From the NCBI GenBank assembly GCA_025093985.1, contig JACAAK010000004.1, positions 3,348,001 to 3,412,000 of the forward strand: a stretch of 64,000 nt of DNA. The letters run 5' to 3'. The stretch is from Calvatia gigantea. Taxonomy: Eukaryota > Basidiomycota > Agaricomycetes > Agaricales > Lycoperdaceae. Both the position numbers and the translations under genes were made by a program. The notes under the pieces were generated by a model that ran no database searches, was not told where the DNA came from, and saw nothing but the letters and a program-made list of their open reading frames with translations. Of the stretch, positions 32,173 to 43,853 are shown piece by piece; the first letter of the stretch is position 1; every line of letters begins with the position of its first letter.

Positions 32173-34346
32173 ATGTCCCGCCATCCCTCACCCGGACCAT
32201 CTCACCCTGCCACACAAAACACACAGCAGCCTCCGTCTGCACCTTCTACTAGGCGGTCTCGGCCCACTCATTCCATCGGAATTGCAGCAGGCGCCGAAGA
32301 TGCGAAGTATCAGGCAAAGTACAAAGACCTCAAAAGAAAAGTAAAAGAAATCGAAGGGGTCAGTCCGCTCAATCCTTTGGCTTACATCTACTTCCTATTC
32401 ACTGTGCCCTTTAGGAAAATGACAAACTCCAATTTAAAATTCTGCAGGCTAAGCGAAGTCTCCAAAGGATGAGGCTCGAACGCGCGTGTGTTTGACTTTT
32501 CTTTTTTTTACTTTCCTCCGCAGTTGCCTTACCCATCGCCAGTATTTTGTATGAACGCCTTACGGTTGCTTCGCCCACCGCAGACCACCATGATCGTCAC
32601 TCACTCAACCAGGTGCCATCACTTAACGCGCTTCCTCCACCTCCTCAACAATCTTCTCGTTCTTATTCTGGATCTCATCCGAGCCGGGAGGTAAGAGATC
32701 GTCAAATTCCTATGGACTCCGATACTGGTCCTGTTGACTACCTTCGTCAACATGGAAACTCCAGACCTCCTGGTCCAGACCCAAATCGTCCCCCTGTTCT
32801 GGGGATGGAACCACTGTCAATGGGTGGCAGTGTAAATCCGTCGCCTCACATGTCTTCTGTTCAGCCTCCCAGACGCAACTCAGCCACACTTGATAACATG
32901 CGACACCTTCCACCTTTGTCCCATTTGCCTCCTGTCGGACAATACGAGGGTGCAGGGCGAAGTCACTCCCTTCCACACCCCGGCAGCCCTACAGTCCACC
33001 ACCCTCATTCCAACACCTCACCTCATGACTTGGGTAGATCCCATTCTTCACGTTCTCACCAACCTCCCCCCCAAAACTATCCTGGGGTTCCTGGTCAACA
33101 GTACCCTGAACCTTTACCGCCGGTTCAACGCGTTCTTCGCAGCCCTCCGCCTCACCCGGATCGGGATAGACCTCCGAGACGACTAGAAGGGAATGAATAC
33201 CCCACGCATAATGAATCCCATATGCAACATTCGAGGCATTCATCTCAGCTATCCCCGAACTTGCATCCTGCCGATGCACGCACTTCTTCTAACAGGGTCC
33301 ACTCCCATCAACGAATGGGACCCGGTACATACATCAGCCGGGAGGACTCTATTCCCCGTCAGTACGAGTTAGAACGGGAACGGGACAAAGGCCGAGATCG
33401 AGACAGTCGTGGAGATTGGGACCGGGACGTTAGAGGACGCGAACCAAGTGGCGGTGGCGGCAGGGATATCAATCCGAACATCCACTCACCCCATACATCC
33501 CACCGCCGCCCACCTCCTCCCTCAGAGTACCAAGATTATCCTCACTCTCACCATGCCCATCAAGCTCAAAGTTTACCTCCCCGGATAAGGGACGAACAAG
33601 GTTACTATCACGAAGGGAATCCATACCCATCCGTTCATGCCTCCCGCTCCGACACCCCTGGCTCGGGTTCCGGATCCGGCACAGGCGCAGGGGAGGAACT
33701 TTCGCGGCCTGATTCACGTACTCAACTTTACGACCAAGATCACAACAGGCCTTCGTATAGGCTTCGACCAGTTAGTCAATCCAACAATATTGACGATGTA
33801 GAGTATGGCAGGCATGACGATATGAGGTCTCGTGATCACACAAATGCGCCCTCTCGTCAGACCTCATCCACCACTGGAGGAGGAAACCTTCCTGGTTCCG
33901 GAGCGAATAACGGAACGAGTGGCAATACTACTATTGGTGGCGGCGATAGAGCCAATTACACTTCCGCACAACATGCTACGTCTGGATCTGGTATTCTTCC
34001 TCCCACTTCATCCAGTGGGATCCCAGACCAAACGCAAAGCTCGATCGAAACATCAAGAAAGCGAAGCAGGAATGAAATGGAGATGGACGTGGATAATGAG
34101 AATGAGGCCGCGGGAGGAAAGGGAGACCCTGGTTCTCGGCGAAACACTCCAGGATCAGGTTATTCGGGAACTGGCGGAGGAGGAGGTGGGGGCAGTGGTG
34201 GAATGTTACAGGCTGAGGATAGAGATAGGGGTTCCTCAAAACGCTATCAGCGGGAACACCCCCACCACCGGAACGTCGATAACCGCGAAGCATCGCTGCC
34301 ACCTCCTTCAACGGCCGCCGCTGGACCACAAGACCAGCAGGGATAG
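32173..34346 (+). CDS. INO80 complex subunit F-like coiled-coil protein with long disordered tail
   Basis: Exon 1 (MSRHPSPGPSHPATQNTQQP) ends in a coiled coil (DAKYQAKYKDLKRKVKEIEG). It continues through a short second exon (ENDKLQFKILQAKRSLQRMR) into LERAILYERLTVASPTADHH. This heptad region resembles the INO80F/TFPT-type subunit of the INO80 chromatin-remodelling complex. From about 32,640 to the stop at 34344-34346 the protein is a disordered, Pro/His/Ser/Arg/Gly-rich chain with several RD/RE repeats (ERDKGRDRDSRGDWDRDVRG) and a basic patch (SRKRSRNEMEMDVDNE). The reading frame is open for 1.8 kb in the last exon. Assignment rests on the coiled coil alone; a different coiled-coil chromatin or RNA factor is possible. 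Confidence 0.7.
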
Positions 34347-37300
34347 ACGAACGATTACCTTGTTGACTCTTTTTGGGACCTTCATCCATGTGCTCGTCCG
34401 GGTAGGTCGGAAGCATCCAGGTGAATGGTGAAAATATTTTGAATAATAATTGTGTTCGTAGTGCTGTGTTTATGTGTCTTTTCCCTTCCTTGACGGATCC
34501 GGCGCAAGTTCGGGCCTTGGGTTCGCTGTTGCCTATTTTTTGCTCCTCTGGTGGAGATGTGTTTTTGGGTCTTGGGTTTCTCGAGTTCGGGGGACCGTGA
34601 CGGGTCCTCATGTGCGCAGCTTCTTCTCCCTGAATGTTAAATGTGATTTTTGTGACAAGATACTGTTTTCTTTTTGGTCATTTACATAAAAAAAACTCTG
34701 TTGGACATCGAAAACTTGGGCTAGGGAGGTCATATAACAAGTATTTTTGTTATTTAACAGCTATCGCTTTGTCCTCGCTTCCACGGTGTTTATGCGTGAT
34801 TTCTTGGAGCCTGTTTTCATGCCGGACCACCTTCTGTTGAGTCCCATATATCTCCCTTTTGCCCGAATTTTCCTGTGATTTCTTAGGTTCTGATCCTAGT
34901 TCTGGTTCTGATTTGGTCTACTTTCTTGTTTCGCACTCCGAAGTTCCATTTCCGTTTTCGGGACTTCGAGTCTGTGCTTCGATGAGATCTTGTGTTTAAA
35001 TCTCTCAAGTTGCTTCTTTTTTCCCAGCCAATGTTCTTTCCTTTCGTTCGATTTTCCCTGAGCCCGTCGGACTGCATCAACCTATTTCTCTCGCAGGGCG
35101 CTGTCCCTTCACGGCCATCCTATTCCTTGCTCGCTTTCGCCACACTACCCCGGCTTCTCCTGCCATATTTCTTTCCTTTATTCGCCTAGCACCGTTCCAT
35201 CACTCCTGAGAGTTCCATTGTTACCCATCCGTACATAATGCGTAGTTTACGCACAAATCGCCCTCTTCTGCTATCTATTGCGATATCACTCATCTTGTTA
35301 GCTTCCAACTACGTTTGCAAAATATGACGGTTTGGTGCCCCACAGATTAATAGCCGCATCACAGGTACCAGGAGTAGATTCATTGCCCCACACGATCAGT
35401 TGCGTAGTTCTAGGCTTAGACTCTTTGGATATGCGGCGTCGTGCATTGATGCACTAATAAATCAAGCTGCCAATAGTCTTCAAATGTCACTACATTCGAT
35501 AAAGTACGTCCAAAACTTGGAAGTTCGACGAGAATAACACACATGCAATTGCTTCGAATTCTCCCATGCCTATGTCATACCCGTCGCCACACACGATACA
35601 TGATAAATGATAAGCGAATGCCGCAGTCAGTTGCCCGTTATCAAGAAGGCATTGTCCGTAGTGCTACTTTTGAATCGGGCTTCGCCACCACGAGTGCTAG
35701 TGCAGTGAGATGTGTGGTACTTTCTGGATATAGCCGGACATTGAAACTCATGGAAACCTCTAACCAGGTAATACTAAGTCCCTGGTCAGCTTCAACGATG
35801 GCGAATTGAGAAACCCGCCGCCACAATCATTGTATTCGGGAAGTATCTCATACATAACTAGGGACCAAGTATGTAACAAGATAAGCCTTGAATCCAATGG
35901 TCAACGGGTTGAAACATTGACGCTCCGGATTACGGCTTGAACGAATCCTGGAGTGTCGTTTTGGCTAAGATCATGAACCAATGTTAGATTCCGTGACCAG
36001 AAAGGGAAGAAGGATACTGTCACTTGACCTCCTTTCCTTTAGGATTACCGTGCACCAGGCTCTTGGTCCACATTTGGCGGGTACGATTGGTGTGAGTATC
36101 AATCTGTTGTGACATTCATAATTAAAATATCCCAGCGAAGGAATCATACATTGGAATAGTATCTCGGGGTCCGACCCTGAGTTGGTCGCTGCCCTGGTCA
36201 CGAGAGTGGTCGCTTGAAGTTTGAAATTTGAAGGTTGAATGCACCTAGTTTGCGAACTAATCTTTACGAAACAACCATTTGGACTAGGTTCGGAGGCACG
36301 TGCATTCAAGTTCTAGTCAACTCGTGAATCGGCCGCCGCGTAACATCAGTAGGCGCCAAGTGATGCTCTGATATTACAACTTAGAATACCCGAACTCTAA
36401 AAGGCCTAAGACGATATGATAACGCCGTCCCCCTGAGCCACATTGGTGAGCTTTCAAGGTCCCAAGCCCACACTAGGAACCGGGGTTCCTTAAACGACGA
36501 AAAATCAAAGAATTTTTCGGTGATACAGCGTCTCGCACTCGGATGTGGAGGACATGCCATGTCACAGGACCGCCCGGCCTGGTGATACGACATCATTCAC
36601 GAGTACCGCTGCGCCGAAGTCGGGGCGGTTTCAAACTAGAATAACTACACCTCTCGCCACATTTCCAAATCCCCACCCACTCCGAATGATCGCCCCTTGT
36701 CTGGGTCAATTTATGCGCACGGCTACAGTGGGAAGATGAAGCTTCAATGGAGCTTGGAGTCCAGGAAGTCCAATCCAAGCAAACTTCAGAATGCCAAGTC
36801 TCACTTGCCTAAAGCACCCAGAACGGAGTTGTCCTTGAGGAATCGAGGCTGCCGGTACTTCCGGATCGCTGGCTTCTCTTTCGAGAACAGGTAAAAAATT
36901 TGGGCATGTGGTCTCGTCACTTGAACGGGAGGTCGGCATTGTAGAAATAGCGAAAGTTGAGTCTTCGGTTGTGATCCAGTCAGCAGCCAGCTTCAAAGTT
37001 GATGTGACAAACGCCACATTGTTGCGGACTCTTCTGCTTCCCGGTTTCAAGTTACAGGGGATATGTTCGTGACTAACGATGTTATCATGCGCTACGCTAG
37101 ACCAGAATCCCTTGACCACGAGCATGGCTCCATTATCGATCCGGGGGTGAAGACTCTAGAGGAAGTCCGGACACAATGATTGATAGATCGCAAGTCAAAG
37201 GGATATGGGTCCCCCTCGAGTTGACTCGAAAGGTCTGGGTGCTCTCGATCCGTCGCGTAACATCAGGTTTGCAGGAGCGGTTTTTCTCGGTCGTTATCTC

Positions 37301-40204
37301 CATCATGAGGGCAAGTATTCACCGCTTTCGGACGGAACAACCCTCCGGGGTATGTCAGGCCACCTAGGAGCGCCTAGCCAATCCATGATAGGCCAAGCGC
37401 GCTTTTATGTTGCAAACGTGTCAGACCAGCTTAGGCTCCATCGTTGTCGGGAGGGATTACCCCATATCGACGAACTTGACAGGATCAGCAGGCGCGGGGT
37501 TTGAATTTGGTATTCAGAGGACTCTTGGAAGGTTATTGTGTATGATGACGAATGGGTGTTTGTTAAGTATCTTGGACGGCATCGTTTTAAGGGACGCATG
37601 CCGCAAGGCTCACAAGATCCATCCAGACATACATTCACCTATACTACCATTGTGCAATCTACGGATAATACGAGATTTATCTATGTATACCATGTGGCCC
37701 CCATGTCTATGCAATGTTATTGTTTTGTTTTGCTAAGAATGATGAGTGGAGCAGAGTGACATATGTCGGGCACAGTTAAGGAATATATAAGGCGTGGCGA
37801 TGTTGGACAGGCAACTAACCACGATGGGCACAAAGGTACGAACATATATGAGAGCCCTGGTACTCAAATACTTGCGGTTTCCAAAACTTGACTATCCACC
37901 GGTAGGAACGGAGGATTAGACTGGTCGATAATCAGGCGGTATAGAGTTTCAATGCTAATCATCAGCTATCCGCCGCACTTCAGTCACCAAGGGCATTGCC
38001 CGTTAACCAGAGTCGCCTCGCGGACGACATGTGTGGTAACCAGCAACGTAACCGCAATTCAACACAGGACACCAAGCCACTGTCGGGGGTTCGATAGATT
38101 CAGGGAAATGGGCGCATCCGACGGACAATAAACACGACGACGGACCTGATTGGATTGCCATTGGAGATAATTGAAATGAGGGATGATTCGGGGAAATGTC
38201 AACGCCATTTACAGGGCTAAGCCAGGGGGTTCCACTGACACGAGCCATGCATTCACCCGAACGGGGTCTTCCAACTGCGCTAAGCCCTCCTTCGACTATC
38301 TGGATAAGTATTCACACTTACCGCGCCGGCTGGAAAAATCATACGCAAGTCGTTCAAACTCGGGATCGGAATCCTCGTTAATCCGTTCCTTCAGATGTGA
38401 CACATAGTTCCTTCGTGGTCATCCGGCGTTTTGCGTTTTCATATCACGTTCAACGCTCAAGATAAAGGCCTTTTTAGGCGCCTCCTTTTTGGCCCCCAAA
38501 CCGATTTATGGCCCTCGATTCGATGGTTTTGCAAGCTTAGCATAACATGAATTGCGAACAGAATCTTGGGTTTTCATTCACTGAGCTGCCTTCCGCCATT
38601 GCTGCTAAATTTGAGGCTGTGAGGACAGCGCGAGATTCTTGACAGCTTGTGGTGACATCTAGTTTGGCGGGCTCGCATCTGCGGTAACAGCGCGTTCTCG
38701 GGCAGCGTGATCGGGCATCCAGAAATCCTTGACTGGTTATCGCTGTGCCACGTAGTTTCCGAGCCGCATTTCCCATCTTGCGCAAACCCACGTGCCGGAT
38801 TAGGGCCACTCGACGCAGTATCAGTCACAACATCACGGTACCCTATTGTGAACTTGTTGTTATTATCCCGCAAGGTTAGGGGTCAAGGGTGGTGCAATGT
38901 AACTCGGGTAAGGCGATGACGCTGCGTGGATGGAAGACTACGTGATTATGAATCTGTCAATGTCGAGTACTGAGGGGCGCTGCCCATGACCGCCATGACC
39001 GAGGAGGGATATGAACGGGGACTTTTCCGAGGACGTGGAGTTATACCTAATTGGCCACTGCCACGACCATGCAAAAGTACTAAGCGAGACACGCTAGAAA
39101 ACAGTTATGTGAATATTTGCTAGATGAGCCTCGAGATACGGCAAGCGGAACTTTTGGAACCTCACCCTTTATGTGCAGAAGCAATGCTGTGACTGATCTT
39201 CTCTGGCAAACCTCGAAACAGACTTGTTCCGACAACAGACGTGGGGCTATAATTGACGCAGGAGTCCATTGTGGAGAAGAATTTGGGTGGGTCAGTTGAT
39301 TCCTTGTTCCCAAGGGAAAGCAGGTTCGTGGAAAGTTGCATGATGACGAGGCTGCGGCTGACATCGGTAACGCTGATTTTGTGGTGACCGTTTGTCATGT
39401 TCAGTGCCCGGTCAACGTGATTAGCTGAGTTAGCTGAATTACTGGATTGAGACTTGAATAAGCCTCTCCTTTCCACTATCAAGCTAGGTGGATGAAGCCC
39501 CACATGACCTTGCTGATCCAATACGGATAGATGGTCATCGTTATATCCGGTGGCTGAAGTACAGAACGTAATTGTATGAAAGTGGAATAAAAATGTAAGA
39601 CCCAACTTGCAGTTAAGGGTTTCAAGGTCTTTTTGAACCTGAATCACAAGCACCGCCTTGAAATAAATTTTGTTGAGCTGTTACCTGGGAAGAAAGGTCA
39701 CATAACGAGCCAAAGGCCCACATTGGAATTAGGGTTCTATTCTAGAAAGTTGAGTCATTTAGGTATATACGTACACGGTTTATCGTCATCCTCGCATCAG
39801 GATCTGAGGATTCCGAGGATTCTTCAAGATTAATTGCTCAGTAAATCTCGGCGAGCAAATTACTGAAACGTACGTGGCATAAATCAGTCAGAAAGCTAGT
39901 TATCTGTGGAGAGTTACTTTCATGGATAGGGGGCACAGAGGATTTGGAGAAGCGGCGAACAATCGCGAAGCTGATGTAGTGATGCCAACCTGAAAGCTTA
40001 AGTGGGTATAAATAACCCTAAATAGACGTTGAGTTATGTGTTAGAGAGGACTCTGGAGGTGCACCAAAAAACTTTCAATGAAGTTTCACTGGCCAAACTT
40101 TAGAGTATAAGCCAGAATAAGATATCTGATAGAAAGCTTCTATACCCAGACATGTAACGGGGTCTATGGAAGGTGTTCTACATTGTCCCTCCAGTTGACA
40201 ACTA
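34347..40204. other. Gene-poor region with coding-like fragments
   Basis: 5.9 kb with no intact recognisable gene. A pyrimidine-rich tract at about 35,090-35,220 precedes an ATG at 35238 that encodes a short signal-anchor-like peptide (MRSLRTNRPLLLSIAISLIL) and stops at about 35,325. Around 36,890-37,170 two plus-strand stretches look coding (GHVVSSLEREVGIVEIAKVE; NDVIMRYARPESLDHEHGSI). Further stretches at 37,205-37,500 and 37,520-37,700 also look coding, but no family was recognised and the frames could not be joined with confidence. ORFs at 38,574-38,873 and 39,162-39,653 (both minus) have no motif. It may be a decayed gene or an unusual lineage-specific one. Confidence 0.45.
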
Positions 40205-41201
40205 TCACCGGTATACATGGTCCGCTGTAGAAATGAAGAGTCAGATTGACACGAAATTCATATGCCGCGAGAACAATGCTCACCTTGAAGGTTTGCAGCG
40301 ATCTCAGCCTCGGCTCTATCACCATTCGCGAGGAGTTTCTCTTTGTTGTACAGCAATTCTTCGCGGGTTTCGGTGGAGAATTCCTGGTTTTGTGCTAAAA
40401 TGGAAGCAAAGTCAATTGGCAAATTCCTGACTCGGGATAACAATGGTGAAACACACTCTCAACAATAGCATCAACAGGACATGCTTCCTGACAGAAGCCG
40501 CAGTAAATGCACTTTGTCATATCAATATCTGCGGCAAGTGTTAATGACGCTGAAGTACGCTCCATGTGTTAACGACGAACCATATTTAGTTGTCTTTCTC
40601 GATCCATCCTGACGCGCCTCACTCTCAATCGTAATAGCCTGAGCAGGGCAAATGGCTTCGCAAAGCTTGCAAGCTTCACGGGACGTGTCAATATGCTGTG
40701 ACCACAACTCAAATGGGTGACTTGCCGATACAACGTTCCTCCCCGCTCGGGTAACGGCGTAAGGCATGCTCGCCGCGGAAACGAGGTGATAGAGGACCCT
40801 TCTCAAACGGATACATGATAGTATAGGGTGGGCGGAAAAAGTTTTCTAGCACAATCCACATTCCTAGGCCTAGTCAGTAAAAGGAAAATCCACATCAGAC
40901 AAACGGAATACCCCGGATGATTTCAGTAAAGAAGAAAATGTGAACGGCTTTGTCAATAGCGCTGGGACCATTCCTATATGGGTTGACTTCAAGGCCCTGG
41001 GCACCGTATTGAGCTGCCGGACGTTGGTGGTTGCGGTGGGATCTCTCTTCGAGATTACTCTGCAGAGTCGGGTGGTGTTCAGCATGTGAGCATGAGGCGG
41101 TTGAGAGCAGACGTCGAGTAATGACTGCATTTATAGGTGCATGGCGGGTAGCCGCTACGAGGATGCGGGGCTGAAGCCCGACAATACGCGCAAAGGACAT
41201 G
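40205..41201 (-). CDS. NDUFS8: NADH dehydrogenase (complex I) iron-sulphur subunit NDUFS8 (TYKY, 23 kDa)
   Basis: Carries the two 4Fe-4S clusters N6a and N6b that pass electrons toward ubiquinone in complex I. The chosen start at 41201 ([20 protein letters not shown]) opens a mitochondrial presequence; an in-frame ATG at 41269 is the alternative. Mature protein segments are [58 protein letters not shown]. Then come the two cluster motifs [12 protein letters not shown] and [12 protein letters not shown], followed by [20 protein letters not shown] and ADHVYR before the stop at 40205-40207. All eight cluster cysteines are present. The first motif is interrupted by a 52-nt intron (40725-40674) with a GC donor (GCAAGT) and AG acceptor. 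Confidence 0.95.
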
Positions 41202-41339
41202 GGGGAGAACGTCGAGGATGCCAGCGTCGACGAGTTGGAGTTGAACGGAAATGGAGCTGAAGGTGTCACGCAAAGTCACGCGTGATCAGTCACTCTGACC
41301 AATCACAATCAGGAGATTGAGCAATCTCCTTCCAAAACC
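41202..41339. promoter_or_regulatory. Compact divergent promoter NDUFS8 / PFD2
   Basis: Only about 140 bp separate the two starts. A CCAAT box lies at 41299-41303, and the near-palindrome TCACGCGTGA sits just to its left. Confidence 0.55.
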
Positions 41340-41879
41340 ATGACTCCCTCATCCTCCACAAAGGCAAAAACAAAACTACCCTCTCTGACGCCCCAAGGTA
41401 CGTATTGATGACCACCCTTTATCCTGGTGCTTATTATATTGATTTAGCCAGATATCCAACAGAATTTCCTTCGGATGCAAAATGAGCTTCAGGCTCTTGC
41501 AGGGAAGATAGGCGAACTCGAGCAAGAAGCTGATGAGCATACGTTTGTCTACACAAGTCCGCATGTACCTTATCCTGATAACTCATTTCGTGCGCTAGTC
41601 TGGTGCTCAACACTCTAAATGAAGCTCTTGCAGAAGAACCTGGCCGAAAGTGTTTTCGTCTCATTGGTGGTGTGCTTGTCGAACGCACTGTAAAAGACGT
41701 CGTACCTGCACTACAAACCAACCGCGATGGAGTACGTGGGGCCTTACTTCAACAATCTTCTGTGCCATTGATGATCTTATCAGATTCGTAAAGCAATTAA
41801 CGGCCTCGCCGAGCAGTACAAAACGAAGGAACAAGATCTAGACAGCTTCAAAAGCGATTATGGGATAAGACCAGCCTAA
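41340..41879 (+). CDS. PFD2: Prefoldin subunit 2
   Basis: Beta-type subunit of the hexameric prefoldin chaperone that delivers unfolded actin and tubulin to the CCT chaperonin. Exon 1 (MTPSSSTKAKTKLPSLTPQ) joins DIQQNFLRMQNELQALAGKI and ELEQEADEH. The next exon has LVLNTLNEALAEEPGRKCFR and LIGGVLVERTVKDVVPALQT, the beta-hairpin core of the family. The last exon gives IRKAINGLAEQYKTKEQDLD and ends GIRPA at 41877-41879. The two flanking helices form the coiled coil. About 125 residues, as usual for the family. Confidence 0.93.
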
Positions 41880-42214
41880 TCCACCCAGCCTCGTGTCTTT
41901 CGACGTTCTCGACTATAATTGTAGCTCTGGTCCCCGCCTAATATGTCGAGTGAAAACTACTGATCGTAGTTCAGATTTAGACGATATACGAGTTCCCCTT
42001 TTCCATTCTATCCTTCGTGACCTAGGGCTTCTCGCATTGGTAGTCGAATGACTCTTGCCTGTCTCAATTCTCTCAAACTCGGTGTTCCCCTCCGATACTC
42101 TGAGATAGGGCGCTGGCGCCGTTGGGGTATATAAGGTGGTGGCATTTGCCACGTGACTCATACACTTATTGGCATTCCTTGCTCCTGGGCCCTGGGGACC
42201 CACCCAGAGAGGAG
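41880..42214. other. Spacer with LTR-promoter-like features
   Basis: 335 bp between prefoldin and the integrase remnant. It contains the palindrome GGCGCCAGCGCC (inverted, near 42,112), GTATATAAGG at about 42,127 and CACGTGAC at 42150-42157. A retroelement promoter is possible but no LTR pair was found. Confidence 0.35.
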
Positions 42215-42455
42215 GGTTTCGACAGTATCCCTACCATCACTGACAGGTCGGGGTTGATGCACGAAATGAACAGCGACGGCTGGGAGACTGCTGTTTCGTT
42301 CTTCCGTCACTGGTACCGTGAGTACGGGCTTCCATTCGAGATTGTTTTGGACTGGGACAAGCTGTTCACATCGCAATTTTGGGGGTCGTTGCACGACTTG
42401 ACTAGCGTGAAATTGAAAATGTCAACAGCCTTTCACCCTGAGACTGATGGTTCAA
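42215..42455 (+). mobile_element. Ty3/Gypsy integrase core remnant
   Basis: One frame of about 80 codons matches the central integrase of Agaricomycete Ty3/Gypsy elements: FDSIPTITDRSG, SFFRHWYREYGLPFEIVLDW, DKLFTSQFWGSLHDL and VKLKMSTAFHPETDGS. The motif is eroded: the usual D-R-D around the second acidic residue reads D-W-D. The segment that should carry the catalytic glutamate after ETDGS is replaced by unrelated residues. No reverse transcriptase, protease or gag is adjacent, so this is a dead fragment. Confidence 0.8.
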
Positions 42456-42981
42456 ACGTTCAAGTGAGAAAACAAACAAGACACCAAACCAGTGCTCGCG
42501 TTACGAGCCTCCAACCAGAAAGCTTGAGGTTGGCCAAGGCACTCTCTACCACGCCCCAGAATGTCTTGTCCTGAGGGTCTTAAATTTTGCCCAAGAAATA
42601 CTGTACCTTGCGGTCCTTGCCTGGACAGTGTGTGGACTTTATTCAAATTGTTAACCGGCTATCACTCCATCAGCCCACACTCAAGGAACGCCCGTGACAA
42701 CAGTTGTATTGCCAAGGCTACGGCGGAATCGGCCCCAACTCTGCCCTCTTATTTTAGGGTACGCACGCGTACGTGCCTCATGTATCCAAGCCAATCATAC
42801 TGTGTTTTTCATAATTCCCAACAAGGAGCATCTTCAGGTTTTCTTCACGACTTCCACCATCCTCCCTTCACCCCACCGCCGCCGCTTTGTAGATATTTAG
42901 GCTCTCCAAGCCTCCTGTCGCTCTTTACCGGTCTGAAACCATCACCTGTATCCATATTCAGGTTCCCTTCCCTCCCCAACA
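42456..42981. other. Spacer upstream of the CAP-domain gene
   Basis: About 525 bp. The left part may continue the retroelement debris, though no motif is left. The last 150 bp are pyrimidine-rich on the plus strand and likely form the promoter and 5' UTR of the CAP-domain gene. Confidence 0.4.
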
Positions 42982-43853
42982 ATGATTTCGTTCTTTGTCT
43001 TCCCAGGCCTTACCCTCCTTGCCTTCTTCACTACCCTCCTTCATCCCGTCCTCGCAAAACCTTACCCGCACTCAAGACTCCACCTTAACCGTGATCCCCA
43101 CTCTCTCTCGGACCCAACGACTCTCCGTCGCTCCAGCGCTCAAATTGAAGCCTTCCTTTGGGCACACAACGCCGTCCGCTTGAGGCACAACGTTGAACCT
43201 CTCACATGGTCTGTTCCCCTGGCAGAGAAAGCGGAACAATGGGCCGACGCGTGTCAATTTAAACATACAAACGGGGTTCTGAGTGATACACCATATGGAG
43301 AGAATATTGTTGCCGCTACTGGCAACTTTCCGATCCGCTCTGCGGTGGGTACATTTGTGCAAGACGCCGGTGAGTGCTCCAGAGATAATCAAATATTAAG
43401 CCCTTCAGCCCATGTTTTTTAATTAAATATGTACCTTAAATTACCACATCTGTTCCTGAAAGTTGTTCTCTCTATTTTTGGTGGCCTCGTTTCTGTCTTC
43501 TAACCTGGTTTCTCGTCATATTGCCCTTGTTTGTACTTTGTTTTACGACTTCGTTAAACGCATCAACATACCGACCATTGCTGACGCACCTTATCTATAG
43601 ACCAGTTCAACCCACTCAATCCGAAGCTCAGTCACTTTACCCAGGTCATCTGGAAGTCAACTACAGAACTGGGATGTGCTGTAGCCCACTGTGACGACAT
43701 CTTCGGTCGCAAACAGGGTCCTGCCACCCTGTATGTATGTTTGTATAATCCTCCCGGTAATGTTGTTGGAAAGATAGCGTGCGTCCTTATATTCTTTATC
43801 TTTGTCGATATCCATTTGCTAAATGTATTGTTAGTGAAAATGTTCATCTGTGA
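42982..43853 (+). CDS. Secreted CAP/SCP (PR-1-like) protein
   Basis: Member of the cysteine-rich secretory/PR-1 superfamily; yeast relatives bind and export sterols. A clear signal peptide (MISFFVFPGLTLLAFFTTLL) is followed by an N-terminal linker and the CAP domain: FLWAHNAVRLRHNVEPLTWS, EKAEQWADACQFKHT, YGENIVAATGNF. After an intron of about 230 nt come DQFNPLNPKLSHFTQVIWKS, the CAP1 signature, and YVCLYNPPGNVVGKI, the CAP2 signature. A last short exon codes ENVHL and the stop at 43851-43853. The active-site-like His-Glu set (HNAVR, GENI, HFTQ) is present. Length is about 190 residues, usual for the family. Confidence 0.92.

Noticed and set aside
32710..33279. Minus-strand ORFs inside the INO80F-like gene
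   Set aside because: Composition follows from the opposite strand's low-complexity codons; no domain.
38080..38110. tRNA T-loop-like GGGTTCGATAG
   Set aside because: No acceptor stem or anticodon arm could be folded around it.
39162..39653. 163-codon minus-strand ORF
   Set aside because: No signal, motif or family resemblance, and it lies in a region with many random-looking ORFs; not reported as a gene.
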